Shown: positions 10,059 to 19,435, counted from the first letter of the stretch. The stretch is 64,000 nt of DNA from Algoriphagus mannitolivorans DSM 15301 (GCF_000429425.1 NZ_AUBV01000001.1:465354-529353), one strand, 5' to 3'. A program made the numbers and translations. Notes: a model not told the origin generated them from the sequence alone.

Positions 10059-10065
10059 GGGGATT

Positions 10066-10258
10066 GAGTTTGAAGACGGGAGAGGGAAGACGGAAGTAAT
10101 TTGTCAGACTGAGCACTTGAGAGACGAAAGTCTCGAAATCGAAGTCGGTTGTCTTTGTCGGTTGTGGGTTGTGGATTGTCGGTTGTCGGTTGTGGGTTTC
10201 TTCTTCATTCATCATTCGGTGTTCGACATTCGAAATTTTTTAAACTAATGAACATCGA
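10066..10258. repeat. Degenerate repeat cluster between pta and ackA
   Basis: Contains GAAGACGG-type units (10073-10101), six or so copies of GGTTGTCGGTTGTGGGTT-like words (10145-10200), then ATTCGACATTCGA and a TTTTTTAAACTA tail that matches the end of the cluster near 7530. It occupies nearly all of the 224-bp gap inside what should be one transcription unit and begins directly before the ackA start codon. Confidence 0.8.
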
Positions 10259-10282
10259 AGATTCGAAACTATAAGTTCAAAA

Positions 10283-12379
10283 TCAATTTGAGGTTTCCTG
10301 CGCTTGGATCGCCGTTATCACCACGGTATTGAACACGTCAATGACGGTGCAGCCCCGGCTCAGGTCATTGACCGGCTTATTGAGACCCTGAAGCATTGGC
10401 CCGATGGCAATGGCTCCGGTCTCCCGCTGAACCGCCTTGTAGGTATTGTTCCCGGTATTTAAATCCGGAAAAATCAACACGCTGGCTTGTCCGGCAACTT
10501 CCGAGTTAGGGAGTTTTTGCTTTCCTACAATGGGATCTACTGCAGCATCGTACTGAATCGGGCCCTCCACTTTTAGATCCGGCCTTTTGGTTTTGACCAG
10601 TTCAGTAGCCCTGCGGACTTTTTCCACATCCTCGCCTTCTCCAGAGGTACCCGAGGAATAGGAAAGCATGGCGATTTTGGGATCAATGCCAAACATCTGT
10701 GCTGACGCCGCTGCAGAAATGGCTATGTCTGCGAGTTGCTCCGAACTGGGATTTGGAACTACCGCGCAATCTCCGAAGACTGAGACCCGATTAGGCAAGC
10801 ACATGAAAAACACAGAGGAAACCGTATTGACACCGGGTTTGGTTTTGACAAATTGCAGGGCTGGACGAATGGTGTGTTGGGTCGTATGAACTGCTCCTGA
10901 AACCATTCCGTCTGCCTCTCCCAAATAAACCATCATGGTTCCAAAGTAGGACACGTCCTGCATCAGATCCCGGGCCATTGCCAAGGTCAGCCCCTTGCTT
11001 TTGCGAAGCTCATGAAGTGCCATGGCATAGGATTCCAGCTTTGGAGAATTGGCTGGGTTTTCGATTTGAATCTGATCGAGCGTCAGGGAAAGGTTGAGTT
11101 TTTTGATCGCAACTTCTATTTCTTCCCGATCTCCCAACAGGGTCAAATTGACGACATTTTGTCGAATCAGCATATCTGCAGCCATCAAAATCCGCTCATC
11201 CTTGCCTTCTGGCAATACGATGTGCTTTTTCTGGCTTTTTGCCCGCTTGACAATCTGGTATTGAAACATCCGGGGAGTCATGGAATTGGAACTGAAATTC
11301 ACAATGAGTTCCGAAAGGGCGTCCTCATCCACATGATCTTCAAACAGTTTGATAGCTAGGGCAATTTTATCCTTGTCTGCCGAGGAAATTCTGGCCCGGA
11401 TCTGATTCACTTTGGTCACTACCATAAAAGTCCCCTCGTCCACTTGAAGAATGGGAACGATGGTCTCCAAGCCCTCCACCAGCTTGAGAATGGATGGCTC
11501 CGGATGCATCCCTCCGGTCAGGATAATACCTGAAACTTTTCCAAAATTCCTCGACACATTGGCCTGAAGCGAGCCAATAAGGATATCCCCCCGATCACCG
11601 GGAGTCACCACCAGAGTATTGTTGGAAAGGCGATCCAGAAAATTATGCAATTGCATCGCCCCAACTATGGAATGATCCACCCGATTGACCAAGAGATTGC
11701 CTCCAAAAAGCAATTTGGCTCCCAGAGATTCCTGGATTTCCCCGATGGTCGGATTGCTGAGTTCTTCATGCGTAGGAATCACAGTCACCAAAATCTCCTT
11801 GGGGAGCAAAAGAGTCAACCTGCGATGCACGTCTTCCAGCTTTTCCTTATCCACTTTATTGGCTACTACCGTCAGTACCTGAACACCTTTCACCAAGAAA
11901 CCATTGACTGTAGCAACCGCCAAATCCATAATATCGGAAGTTGATCGCCCTGCACAGCTCAGAATGATGGCCGCTGGAATTCCAAGGTTTTTGGCAATGG
12001 TAATATTTCCGTCAAATTCCACATTGGTGTTCATTTGTGTGAAATCCGTCCCCTCGACCACCACAAAGTCCGAATTCTCCTGCAGGAATTTGAATTTTTC
12101 AATAATGGTATCAATCAGGTAAGCTTCATTGCGTCGGTTGATTTCCTTGAGGGCTCGCTTTCGGGTGAAAGAAAACATGTCCTCATACTTTTGATCGAGG
12201 TTAAAATGCTTCCCGATCAGCTCCAACCTGCGGTCCTTTTCTTTTTTCCCATCGGCGATAATGGGCTTGAAGTAGGTTAATTTTTCAGTTTTCGAAGCCA
12301 GAAAATTCATCAAGCCTAAGGCATAGATTGATTTTCCTGAAAAAGACTCCGTGGTAGTCAGATAGATGGCATTGGTCAT
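10283..12379 (-). CDS. pta: Phosphate acetyltransferase
   Basis: Transfers the acetyl group between CoA and phosphate; partner of AckA in acetate metabolism. 698 residues from the chosen start, close to the 700-715 of long-form Pta. N-terminal part (about 1-340) is the dethiobiotin-synthetase-like/DRTGG regulatory region, opening MTNAIYLTTTESFSGKS with a P-loop-like segment and VVEGTDFTQ. C-terminal catalytic domain starts near MTPRMFQYQIVKRA and contains LPEGKDERIL, SGAVHTT and LMLSYSSGTSGEG-like blocks (here AMLSYSSGTSG). An in-frame ATG exists 23 codons upstream at 12448, but the extension is a hydrophobic/basic non-conserved stretch, so the start at 12379 is preferred. Confidence 0.96.
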   Translation of the reverse strand: MTNAIYLTTTESFSGKSIYALGLMNFLASKTEKLTYFKPIIADGKKEKDRRLELIGKHFNLDQKYEDMFSFTRKRALKEINRRNEAYLIDTIIEKFKFLQENSDFVVVEGTDFTQMNTNVEFDGNITIAKNLGIPAAIILSCAGRSTSDIMDLAVATVNGFLVKGVQVLTVVANKVDKEKLEDVHRRLTLLLPKEILVTVIPTHEELSNPTIGEIQESLGAKLLFGGNLLVNRVDHSIVGAMQLHNFLDRLSNNTLVVTPGDRGDILIGSLQANVSRNFGKVSGIILTGGMHPEPSILKLVEGLETIVPILQVDEGTFMVVTKVNQIRARISSADKDKIALAIKLFEDHVDEDALSELIVNFSSNSMTPRMFQYQIVKRAKSQKKHIVLPEGKDERILMAADMLIRQNVVNLTLLGDREEIEVAIKKLNLSLTLDQIQIENPANSPKLESYAMALHELRKSKGLTLAMARDLMQDVSYFGTMMVYLGEADGMVSGAVHTTQHTIRPALQFVKTKPGVNTVSSVFFMCLPNRVSVFGDCAVVPNPSSEQLADIAISAAASAQMFGIDPKIAMLSYSSGTSGEGEDVEKVRRATELVKTKRPDLKVEGPIQYDAAVDPIVGKQKLPNSEVAGQASVLIFPDLNTGNNTYKAVQRETGAIAIGPMLQGLNKPVNDLSRGCTVIDVFNTVVITAIQAQETSN

Positions 12380-12512
12380 GTAAAAAGCCAGTTTTTGTTT
12401 TTTGCTAGAGCAAAATAGGAGAATTAAAAATCGGAAAAGACTGATCAAAATCAGTTTTCAACCTAAAAGATATCCGTTAAAATCTCAAATTGAAGGAAAA
12501 CACAAAGGCCTC

Positions 12513-12541
12513 TTGCAGGGAAAATCGCTTCTTTACATTTT
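12513..12541 (+). promoter_or_regulatory. Promoter of the second APC permease operon
   Basis: -33 TTG at 12513-12515 and a -7 TACATTTT at 12534-12541 with 18 bp between them, ending 9 bp before the ATG. The final G of the consensus is replaced by T, so this is a near rather than an exact match to TTTG/TAnnTTTG. Confidence 0.45.
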
Positions 12542-12550
12542 TAGGAACAA

Positions 12551-14026
12551 ATGAATAACACCTCCCTCACCCGACAGCTTGGTTTAGTAGGATTGGCTGC
12601 CACCGGAATATGCTCCATGATCGGAGCTTCGATCTACGTGGTGCCCTTTATGATCCAAAGAAATGTTCCCGGAATTGGTCCCTATGTGCTTCCTGCCTTT
12701 CTTTTTGCGGCCATTCCGGCAGTTTTCGCGGCTCTAGCCTACACCATTTTGGCTTCCGCCATGCCCCGGGCCGGGGGATCTTACCTCTATGCCAGCAGGG
12801 CGATCCATCCTTATTTCGGGTTTGCTGCCAGCTTTTCCCAGTGGTTTGGGCTTTCCATCGTAATCGGGGTAATTGCTTACGTGGTGGTTCCCTTTTTTCG
12901 GGATGTGGCCCAGGCTCTCCAATGGACGGGAATTGCAGAGGTTTTGGAAATCGGAAGTGTGCGGGTTTTGCTCTCACTTACCTTGCTTTGGGCCTTTGTA
13001 GGGATCAATATTCTGGGAGTTTCCTTTTATGAGAAGACCCTGATTCCCCTGATGCTACTCATGTTTGGCTTGGGGGCAATTGTGATTGTTTGTGGACTGG
13101 TTTACGATCAGAGCGATTTTATGCTGGCCTTACAGGCTAAGGAAAACAGGACCCTTGAGCTCTATTCCGGAGCTTTGGACTGGAAAACTTTTCTCTCTGC
13201 CGCGGCATTGTTGTTTTCCAGTTTTATCGGCTTTGATGCGATTGCCCAAGCAGGAGGAGAGGCCAAGAATCCTGAGAAAAATCTTCCCCGGGCTATCGGC
13301 TTGGCCATTTTTGGCGTAGGTCTCTTCTACTTCGCTTTCACTTATGCGATCTATAATACCGTTCCCTGGCAGTTTGTGGCCGAGGAGGCACTGAAAAAAG
13401 ATTTGACAGCAGCAGGACTTCTGAGCTATGTTTTGCCCTCAAGTCTTGGCGTTTTGATTCTTTTGGGAGCCGCAATAGCCTTGTTGAATGACCTTCCTGC
13501 TATGATTCTTTCAGTTTCCCGACTGGTATTTTCCTGGGCAGAGGACGGCATTTTCCCTTCCAAATTAGCTGCAGTACATCCTAAATTTCACAGTCCCCAC
13601 TTTGCCATTGTATTGAGTGGAGTGGTCTCCACCTTGGGGATTTTGGGAAGTCATTTTGCCGGAGATTTCTTTTTGGGCATCGATATCATGGTGACATCCA
13701 TGCTGGTAAACTTCCTGCTGATGTGCCTTTCCTTGTTGCTTTTCCCAAAGGTAAATCCTCAGCTTTACACCAGAATCATTGTTTTCAAAAGTCGTCTGCT
13801 CCAAGTGCTGGTCGGCTTGGGAGGGGTGATTTTTCTGGGCGGCTTCCTAGTTATTCATATCCTAAAAGACCTTCAAAGTCAATTATCGAATTGGTATTTT
13901 CATTCCACTTGGATTTGGCTGCTGGTGATGGGACTTGCCTCTATCTATTTTCTTATCCGTTGGAAAACCAAAATTGCAGGCAATCCCGAGTTAAAAAATC
14001 AATTTTCTCAATTACCCTCTGAATAA
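12551..14026 (+). CDS. APC-superfamily amino acid permease
   Basis: 491-residue transporter with about twelve to thirteen helices. Helix 1 carries GLAATGICSMIGASIYVVP, the APC substrate-binding break; later FIGFDAIAQAGGEAKNPEKN is the conserved segment after helix 6. It is distinct from the permease at 6046: the two align only in these family motifs. It ends one base before the next gene, an aldo/keto reductase fused to RidA, so both are surely translated from one message. That context suggests uptake of an amine or amino acid whose breakdown gives reactive carbonyls or imines, but this is inference. Confidence 0.9.
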   Translation: MNNTSLTRQLGLVGLAATGICSMIGASIYVVPFMIQRNVPGIGPYVLPAFLFAAIPAVFAALAYTILASAMPRAGGSYLYASRAIHPYFGFAASFSQWFGLSIVIGVIAYVVVPFFRDVAQALQWTGIAEVLEIGSVRVLLSLTLLWAFVGINILGVSFYEKTLIPLMLLMFGLGAIVIVCGLVYDQSDFMLALQAKENRTLELYSGALDWKTFLSAAALLFSSFIGFDAIAQAGGEAKNPEKNLPRAIGLAIFGVGLFYFAFTYAIYNTVPWQFVAEEALKKDLTAAGLLSYVLPSSLGVLILLGAAIALLNDLPAMILSVSRLVFSWAEDGIFPSKLAAVHPKFHSPHFAIVLSGVVSTLGILGSHFAGDFFLGIDIMVTSMLVNFLLMCLSLLLFPKVNPQLYTRIIVFKSRLLQVLVGLGGVIFLGGFLVIHILKDLQSQLSNWYFHSTWIWLLVMGLASIYFLIRWKTKIAGNPELKNQFSQLPSE

Positions 14027-14027
14027 A

Positions 14028-15482
14028 ATGTCGATTAACCGAACCATAGAACTTGCTCCAGGACTTCATATTTCCCGTGCCCTTATCGGACTTTGGCAGA
14101 TTGCCGACATGGAGCGGGATGGCAAAAAATTAGACCCCATACCCCTTGCACAGGCCATGAAATCCTATGTGGATGCCGGTTTTCATACTTTTGACATGGC
14201 TGATCATTATGGATCTGCGGAGGAGATCTCCGGAGTTTATAGAAAAACCTATGGGGAAAATACAGCCCAGCATTTCACCAAATGGGTGCCTTCTCCGGGA
14301 AATTTGACCAAGGAACAAGTCCGTGAGGCAGTCCAAACTGCCCTTCACCGAATGCAAACTGAGCGGATCGACCTGATGCAGTTTCATGCTTGGCAATATT
14401 CTCACCCTAGTTGGTTAGACGCTCTTTTTTGGCTTCAAGAGCTGAAGGAGGAAGGTCTGATCAGGCATTTGGGTTTGACAAATTTTGACACCGCCCATTT
14501 GAATATCGTGGTGAATTCAGGAATTGAAGTGGTGTCCAATCAGGTTTGCTATTCTCTTTTGGATCAAAGAGCTTCTGGGGAGATGACCGAATTCTGCCAG
14601 AAGCATGGGGTAAAACTACTTGCCTTTGGAACTATTGCCGGAGGATTTCTTTCAGAAAAGTGGCTCGGCAAGCCCGAACCCAAGTTGGATGAATCCCTGA
14701 CTTGGTCTCAGATGAAGTATAAGCGATACATAGACACTGCTGGTGGTTGGGAAAATTTCCAAAACCTTCTAAAAGTCCTTCAACCGATAGCAAAGGCCCA
14801 TGAAGTAAGTATTTCGACCTTGGCAAGTCACTACATCATGACCCGCCCAGCGGTGGGAGGAGTGATTATCGGGGCGAGATTGGGACAAAGCCAGCACTTG
14901 GTGGAGAACCAGCAGCTCTTTTCTTTTTCCTTAAGTGAAAAAGAAAAAACAGCCATTCAAACTGCCTTGTCCATGTTGGCGAAAATCCCTGGAGACTGTG
15001 GAGATGAATATCGAAAGCCGCCTTTCCTGACTGCTTCCGGGGATTTGAGTCATCATTTGGAAAATTTCCCTGCGCCTTATCCCACCCGTCCTGGAAGCGA
15101 TGGTCGAACCAAAGCACTCAGCGGAACCATCTGGGAAGATATAGCAGGATTTAGTAGAGCTGTTCGAAAAGGCAACCGGATTTTGGTCTCTGGAACTACG
15201 GCTACTCATGGATCAAAAGCCATTGGTGGCAAAGACCCTGCTGCCCAGACGCACTACATTCTGGATAAAATCGAAGGAGCGATTCTTTCTCTGGGAGGGA
15301 AAATGGAAGATGTGGTCCGAACCCGGATTTTTATCCGGAATGTGGATCAATGGGAGCCTATTTCCAGAGCTCATGGAAAGCGGTTTGGGGAGATCCAGCC
15401 GGCCAACACGATGGTAAAAGCTGAATTGATCGGGGAAGAATATTTGGTAGAAATCGAGGCAGAAGCTGTCGTAGAATCTTAA
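14028..15482 (+). CDS. Aldo/keto reductase fused to a RidA-family domain
   Basis: 484 residues in two modules. Residues 1 to about 330 form an aldo/keto reductase TIM barrel that reduces carbonyls with NADPH; the catalytic tetrad is visible as Asp56, Tyr61, Lys85 and His120 (FDMADHYG, FTKW, MQFHAW). Residues about 362-484 form a RidA/YjgF-like domain (VSGTTA, DVVRTRIFIRNVDQW, ending LVEIEAEAVV); free-standing RidA hydrolyses reactive enamines and imines. The junction is continuous in frame with no internal start that would explain two genes. Start is one base after the permease stop. The fusion suggests that an unstable imine intermediate is both deaminated and reduced by one polypeptide; this is inference. 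Confidence 0.9.
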   Translation: MSINRTIELAPGLHISRALIGLWQIADMERDGKKLDPIPLAQAMKSYVDAGFHTFDMADHYGSAEEISGVYRKTYGENTAQHFTKWVPSPGNLTKEQVREAVQTALHRMQTERIDLMQFHAWQYSHPSWLDALFWLQELKEEGLIRHLGLTNFDTAHLNIVVNSGIEVVSNQVCYSLLDQRASGEMTEFCQKHGVKLLAFGTIAGGFLSEKWLGKPEPKLDESLTWSQMKYKRYIDTAGGWENFQNLLKVLQPIAKAHEVSISTLASHYIMTRPAVGGVIIGARLGQSQHLVENQQLFSFSLSEKEKTAIQTALSMLAKIPGDCGDEYRKPPFLTASGDLSHHLENFPAPYPTRPGSDGRTKALSGTIWEDIAGFSRAVRKGNRILVSGTTATHGSKAIGGKDPAAQTHYILDKIEGAILSLGGKMEDVVRTRIFIRNVDQWEPISRAHGKRFGEIQPANTMVKAELIGEEYLVEIEAEAVVES

Positions 15483-15545
15483 CTTTCACCCTGAAACGAG
15501 TCAAATTTGACCTAGTTTGGCCCGGAAATCCAACCCATCCTCCTT

Positions 15546-16085
15546 ATGCAAAAGATCCTAGTTCAGTCTTATAAAAGTCCATGGGGAGAGCTTGTTCTCG
15601 GGGCATTCCAAGACCAGCTTTGTCTATGCGACTGGAAGTTTAGGAAAATGAGGCAGGCAGTAGATGCCCGGCTGGAAAAAGGCCTTCAAGCAGAAATGGA
15701 GGAAGGGACTCATCGGATATTGGAGCAGACTATTCAGCAATTGGAGGAATACTTCGACGGAAAGAGAAAGGAATTCACCTTGCCTTTGTTGACCGTTGGT
15801 TCGGATTTTCAAAAAAGCGTTTGGGAAGCCCTTCAAAGAATTCCTTTCGGAGAAACCCGCAGCTACCTCCAGCTTTCCGAGGACTTGGGAAATCCAGATG
15901 CGATACGGGCGGTAGCCTCCGCCAATGGAGCCAATGCGATATCCATTTTAATCCCCTGTCATAGAATCATTGGTTCGGATGGCAGCTTGGTCGGCTATGC
16001 CGGGGGACTGGATGCCAAGAAAAAGCTTCTCAAACTCGAGGGAGCCAAAGCATTTCAACCAAAGGGGCAAACCAGCTTGTTTTAA
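15546..16085 (+). CDS. ogt: Methylated-DNA-[protein]-cysteine S-methyltransferase
   Basis: Suicide repair protein that takes alkyl groups from O6-alkylguanine onto its own cysteine. 179 residues, the normal length of Ogt/MGMT proteins without the Ada regulatory domain. The C-terminal active-site block IPCHRIIGSDGSLVGYAGG is complete, with the acceptor cysteine at residue 138; before it, FQKSVWEALQRIPFGETRSY is the DNA-recognition helix-turn-helix and NAISILIP the Asn hinge. It follows the reductase-RidA gene after 63 bp on the same strand. The choice of ogt rather than ada or adaB is by domain content only. Confidence 0.93.
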   Translation: MQKILVQSYKSPWGELVLGAFQDQLCLCDWKFRKMRQAVDARLEKGLQAEMEEGTHRILEQTIQQLEEYFDGKRKEFTLPLLTVGSDFQKSVWEALQRIPFGETRSYLQLSEDLGNPDAIRAVASANGANAISILIPCHRIIGSDGSLVGYAGGLDAKKKLLKLEGAKAFQPKGQTSLF

Positions 16086-16175
16086 TTCCCATGGGCCATG
16101 GGAAGAGTTCAAGTCTTAAGGGACACTCTTTTCAACTGATTTTTACTAACTTTTGGAAAACCCTCATCATCATTT

Positions 16176-16613
16176 ATGCACCCAATTCTCAAAAACTTTA
16201 TTGCAATCGTAGTAGGACTTCTGATCGGAGGAACCGTAAATATGGGCTTGATCATGATCAGCGGATCTATCATTCCTCCTCCTGAAGGTGCCAATCTAAC
16301 TACCATGGAAGGCCTGATAGAGGCTATGCCACTCATGCAGCCCAAGCACTTCCTCTTCCCTTTTTTGGCTCATGCCCTCGGAACTTTGGTGGGAGCATTT
16401 ATCACTGCAAAACTTGCCGTCAAGTTCAAATGGTATCTCGCTTTGTTTATCGGCTTTATGTTTTTTATCGGTGGAACAATCAACGTCATGAGCCTTCCCT
16501 CTCCACTTTGGTTTAATGTAGTAGATCTGCTTGGCGCCTATTTCCCAATGGCATGGATCGGAGCATCCTTGGCTGGAGTCAAAAAACCAGGACCAAAAAC
16601 TCCAAAAATCTGA
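16176..16613 (+). CDS. Small conserved-type membrane protein, four helices
   Basis: 145-residue protein with four hydrophobic segments at about residues 6-30, 62-82, 87-107 and 115-135; the loop between helices 1 and 2 is longest and carries PPPEGANLTTMEGLIEAMP. Glycines spaced within the helices (GLLIGGTVNMG, FIGFMFFIGG) suggest close packing. The C-terminus is short and basic. I do not recognise the family and no catalytic motif is apparent. The next gene starts 3 bp after its stop (or 33 bp if the alternative start is used), so the two are probably one unit. Confidence 0.75.
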   Translation: MHPILKNFIAIVVGLLIGGTVNMGLIMISGSIIPPPEGANLTTMEGLIEAMPLMQPKHFLFPFLAHALGTLVGAFITAKLAVKFKWYLALFIGFMFFIGGTINVMSLPSPLWFNVVDLLGAYFPMAWIGASLAGVKKPGPKTPKI

Positions 16614-16646
16614 AAAATGTCCCTAGCCCATTCAACCTCCAAACCC

Positions 16647-17075
16647 ATGAAGATCTTCCTAATGCTCGGCCTTTCTTTTTTGAGCCAAATTACATGGGCT
16701 CAATCCCGTGAGGAAGTCCTTACCGCCGCTGAAAAATTTCGCTTAGCCATGCTTTCAGAGGATCACGAAACCCTACGAACGCTCACCTCCAAAGACTTGA
16801 GCTACGGTCATTCCAGTGGTTTGATAGAAAATCAGGAAGAATTTCTAAAAGTCTTCGAAACCAAAAGTCAGGATTACCAGGTTTGGGATGTCAGTGACTT
16901 TTGGATGAATTTTCATGGAGAAAATCTGGCAATGGTCCGATACAATGTCCACGCTGAAATCGCCAACTCAACCAATGTCAGCAAGCTCGACTTGGGGCTA
17001 CTGATGGTGTGGATTAAAGAAGATGGAAGTTGGAAACTATTGGCAAGGCAGGCATTTAGAAAACCCGGGACTTAA
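16647..17075 (+). CDS. Exported NTF2-like (DUF4440-type) protein
   Basis: 142 residues from the preferred start. It opens MKIFLMLGLSFLSQITWAQ, a signal peptide with an AQ-S cleavage site, then a single NTF2-like cone fold: helix EEVLTAAEKFRLAMLSEDHETL, a short strand pair with KDLSYGHSSG, and C-terminal strands MVWIKEDGSWKLLARQAF. Such domains bind small hydrophobic ligands or act as unspecified accessory proteins. An upstream in-frame ATG at 16617 would add ten polar residues before the signal peptide, which would disturb it; therefore 16647 is chosen. Functional assignment stops at the fold. Confidence 0.8.
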   Translation: MKIFLMLGLSFLSQITWAQSREEVLTAAEKFRLAMLSEDHETLRTLTSKDLSYGHSSGLIENQEEFLKVFETKSQDYQVWDVSDFWMNFHGENLAMVRYNVHAEIANSTNVSKLDLGLLMVWIKEDGSWKLLARQAFRKPGT

Positions 17076-17118
17076 AAATCCGGCATCCCTATTTTTTCAA
17101 GAATCGCCGCCATGGTCC

Positions 17119-18216
17119 TTATTTGAACATCTCCTCAATTGACGGAGCGGCTTTGGAGTCCGGATATTCCAGTCCCAAAAGCTTAAAAATAGTTCTAGCT
17201 ACCATGGCACTGCTCCATTGGCCTTTAGTCTTCAATTCTCCGGAGGCAGGCGTATCTGGTCCCATTGCCATCAGCCAGATCTGTCCAGCCTCCGGGATAG
17301 ACTCCCCATGTCCCTTCCAACTGGATTTGGTAATACCTCTTCCGTGATCGACGCCGATGATAAGAGTGGTTTTATCCTTGTATTGAGGATCTGCTTGGAT
17401 GGTTTCCCAGATTTCCCGGATATACTTGTCTGTTTGATGAGCAGACAAAAGGTATCGGTCATATTTCCCACCATGAGCCCAGTCATCCGTTTCCCCGTAC
17501 GCGATGTAAACTACCCGAGGCTTATTTTTTTTGATCGCTTCCAAAGCATAATGATGTGTAAAAGGATCCAACCTCACCTCATCCCATGGTCCACGGATCT
17601 CCTGCTGTAACCTATTGATGGTTCTCTCCACTTCAGTAAGATTTTCACCTTCTGCCAAATCAAATCCCGCGTTGACAGGTATCCCACTCCTTTGCTCATT
17701 GATGATGTAGGGGAAAACATCCCAGCTTCCAAAAGCCATGACCTTGCCTCTGAATTCAGGCAATCTATTCAAGTGCTCCAAAAAAGTGACATTGGGATTG
17801 TTGATTTTGGAATTGCTGGTGATCCGCTCGTCATCGGCAAATCCACTCAAAATCTCGTTATAGCCCGGGTAGGAAAACCACATTTTATTGCTGTTGTCCA
17901 CCTTGTTCCCATAGGCACGGTTGCCATAGATCTGGCCTTTTTGGGCGATGGTTCCCCAAAAAAAAGGAAACAGCATCTCTCTTCGAACTTTGGGGTCCGT
18001 ATTCCAAAAATCTCCCAATAAAGTCCCCGGAGAATGAATCATGCCAGTATCATCCACCAACAAAGAATCCGCCCCTTTGAAAAGCTCCTGCCAGCGCAAC
18101 CCGTCTAAGGTGATCAAAATGACATTTTCAGTTTTAGTGGTCTTTTGGGAAAAACCCTGGGCAATGCCGATGAAAAACAAGAGAAGGACAATTTGAAACC
18201 TAGCGATTTTGGCCAT
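17119..18216 (-). CDS. Exported alkaline-phosphatase-superfamily phosphodiesterase-like protein
   Basis: 365 residues beginning with a signal peptide (MAKIARFQIVLLLFFIGIAQGFS). The core is of the alkaline phosphatase/sulfatase/NPP superfamily: NVILITLDGLRWQELF holds the first metal-binding aspartate, GETDDWAHGGKYD the central Asp/His pair, and IGVDHGRG the late Asp-His pair. The nucleophile is not obvious: the stretch KMWFSYPGYNEILSGF is where a Ser/Thr would be expected. Substrate unknown. It lies 76 bp behind the metal-efflux adaptor gene on the same strand, so it may be the last gene of that message, though the link to metal resistance is only positional. Confidence 0.85.
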   Translation of the reverse strand: MAKIARFQIVLLLFFIGIAQGFSQKTTKTENVILITLDGLRWQELFKGADSLLVDDTGMIHSPGTLLGDFWNTDPKVRREMLFPFFWGTIAQKGQIYGNRAYGNKVDNSNKMWFSYPGYNEILSGFADDERITSNSKINNPNVTFLEHLNRLPEFRGKVMAFGSWDVFPYIINEQRSGIPVNAGFDLAEGENLTEVERTINRLQQEIRGPWDEVRLDPFTHHYALEAIKKNKPRVVYIAYGETDDWAHGGKYDRYLLSAHQTDKYIREIWETIQADPQYKDKTTLIIGVDHGRGITKSSWKGHGESIPEAGQIWLMAMGPDTPASGELKTKGQWSSAMVARTIFKLLGLEYPDSKAAPSIEEMFK

Positions 18217-18292
18217 AGCAGACTTAATTTTTTATTGAAGAAAGCGAGATTTTCGGGAATAATCCAAAAGTAAAGTAATTACCTATAAGCAC

Positions 18293-19435
18293 TTACAAAA
18301 GGTAAAATGCGCCTTTGGCCAAAATCACCAACTCCTCTTCCATCCCTTGAGGAAGCTGAATGGCGGTATTTTCACCATTGGATTCCAAAACCTCCACCTT
18401 CACCTTTTTCAGCATAAAACCCTTTTCGTCCTCAGAAGCTTTCAAGAGAATAAAAGACTCTCCGTCCAAGTCCACGATAGCCCGGGTCGGCACAGCCCAG
18501 CGTTCTGTCGGCTCCAGCTGAAGCCTTCCCTCCAGATACATTCCAGGCACCAATTTTTCCTCCAACTTTTCGTCCAATAGATGACTATGAACCATGACTT
18601 GCCTGCTTTCATTGATCACTTGCCCAATCATATAAACCTGGGCTTCAAAGACATTCTCACTAATATCAAGGGAATTAAGTTTTACCTTTTGCCCTACCTT
18701 GACCTTGGTCACATCCTTCTCAAACACCATTAATTCGACATGAAGATGCTCCCTGCTAATCAAGGTGACAGCCTTTCCTGCCACGGGAAGAAAAGTACCC
18801 GGAACTACAAAAACATTCTCCACGAATCCATTGACCGGAGAAAAAACGGGGATTTTGGACCGGATATTCTCCGGAGTAAGTTGCTCAGCTTGGATATGAA
18901 TCAGAGCAAGTTGCTTTTTCAGGCTATTGGCTTTTGCCAGAGTGCTTTGGTAATCGGCCTCGGCTTTCAGGTAATTTTTCTGAGAAGCGATCTGCTCTCC
19001 ATAGAGCGTTTTTTGGCGCTCAAACTCTGATTTGAGGTAATTCAATTGAGAGTTTGCCTGAAGGTAATCCTGCTGAATTTGGATGAAATCCGGGTTTTCG
19101 AGGTAGAAAAGAATTTCTCCTTTCCGCACAGGCTGTCCTTCCACCAGCTTAAGTCCGCTGACGTATCCTCCAAAATAAGCGGAAATTTCCACCATTCCCT
19201 CCACTGGCACTTTGACCATGGCTTGTACATTGACCTCCTTGGAGAAGGTCGCTTTTTCAGTTTTCCCCCAATCCATTTTCATTGCTTCAAACTGGGCTTT
19301 GGTCAGTCTGACCTCATCGCCACCTTGATCGGCCTGACCGACTTCGATTGAGTTTTCACCGGAGGAATCTCCTGAACCACAGGAGAAAAACAGGGCTGAG
19401 AACATCAAAACTGAGAAAAAAACAATGGGCTTCAT
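18293..19435 (-). CDS. Metal-efflux RND periplasmic adaptor lipoprotein (CusB/CzcB type)
   Basis: 380-residue membrane fusion protein that bridges the inner-membrane RND pump and the outer-membrane channel. It begins with a lipoprotein signal (lipobox SALFFSC, cysteine at about 19). The lipoyl/barrel-sandwich halves (GMVEISAYFGGYVSGL and FSPVNGFVENVFVVPG) flank a helical hairpin (about residues 118-195). The beta-barrel and membrane-proximal domains follow. Its ATG overlaps the stop of the pump gene by 4 bp, so the two are translationally coupled. No methionine-rich or histidine-rich metal site is evident, so copper versus zinc/cobalt cannot be decided. Confidence 0.92.
   Translation of the reverse strand: MKPIVFFSVLMFSALFFSCGSGDSSGENSIEVGQADQGGDEVRLTKAQFEAMKMDWGKTEKATFSKEVNVQAMVKVPVEGMVEISAYFGGYVSGLKLVEGQPVRKGEILFYLENPDFIQIQQDYLQANSQLNYLKSEFERQKTLYGEQIASQKNYLKAEADYQSTLAKANSLKKQLALIHIQAEQLTPENIRSKIPVFSPVNGFVENVFVVPGTFLPVAGKAVTLISREHLHVELMVFEKDVTKVKVGQKVKLNSLDISENVFEAQVYMIGQVINESRQVMVHSHLLDEKLEEKLVPGMYLEGRLQLEPTERWAVPTRAIVDLDGESFILLKASEDEKGFMLKKVKVEVLESNGENTAIQLPQGMEEELVILAKGAFYLL

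Noticed and set aside
12380..12448. Upstream in-frame start for Pta
   Set aside because: The added 23 residues are non-conserved and the family starts with the segment MTNAIYLTTTES.
12610..13032. Open frame overlapping the second APC permease in another frame
   Set aside because: The permease frame carries all family motifs over its complete length; the alternative has none.
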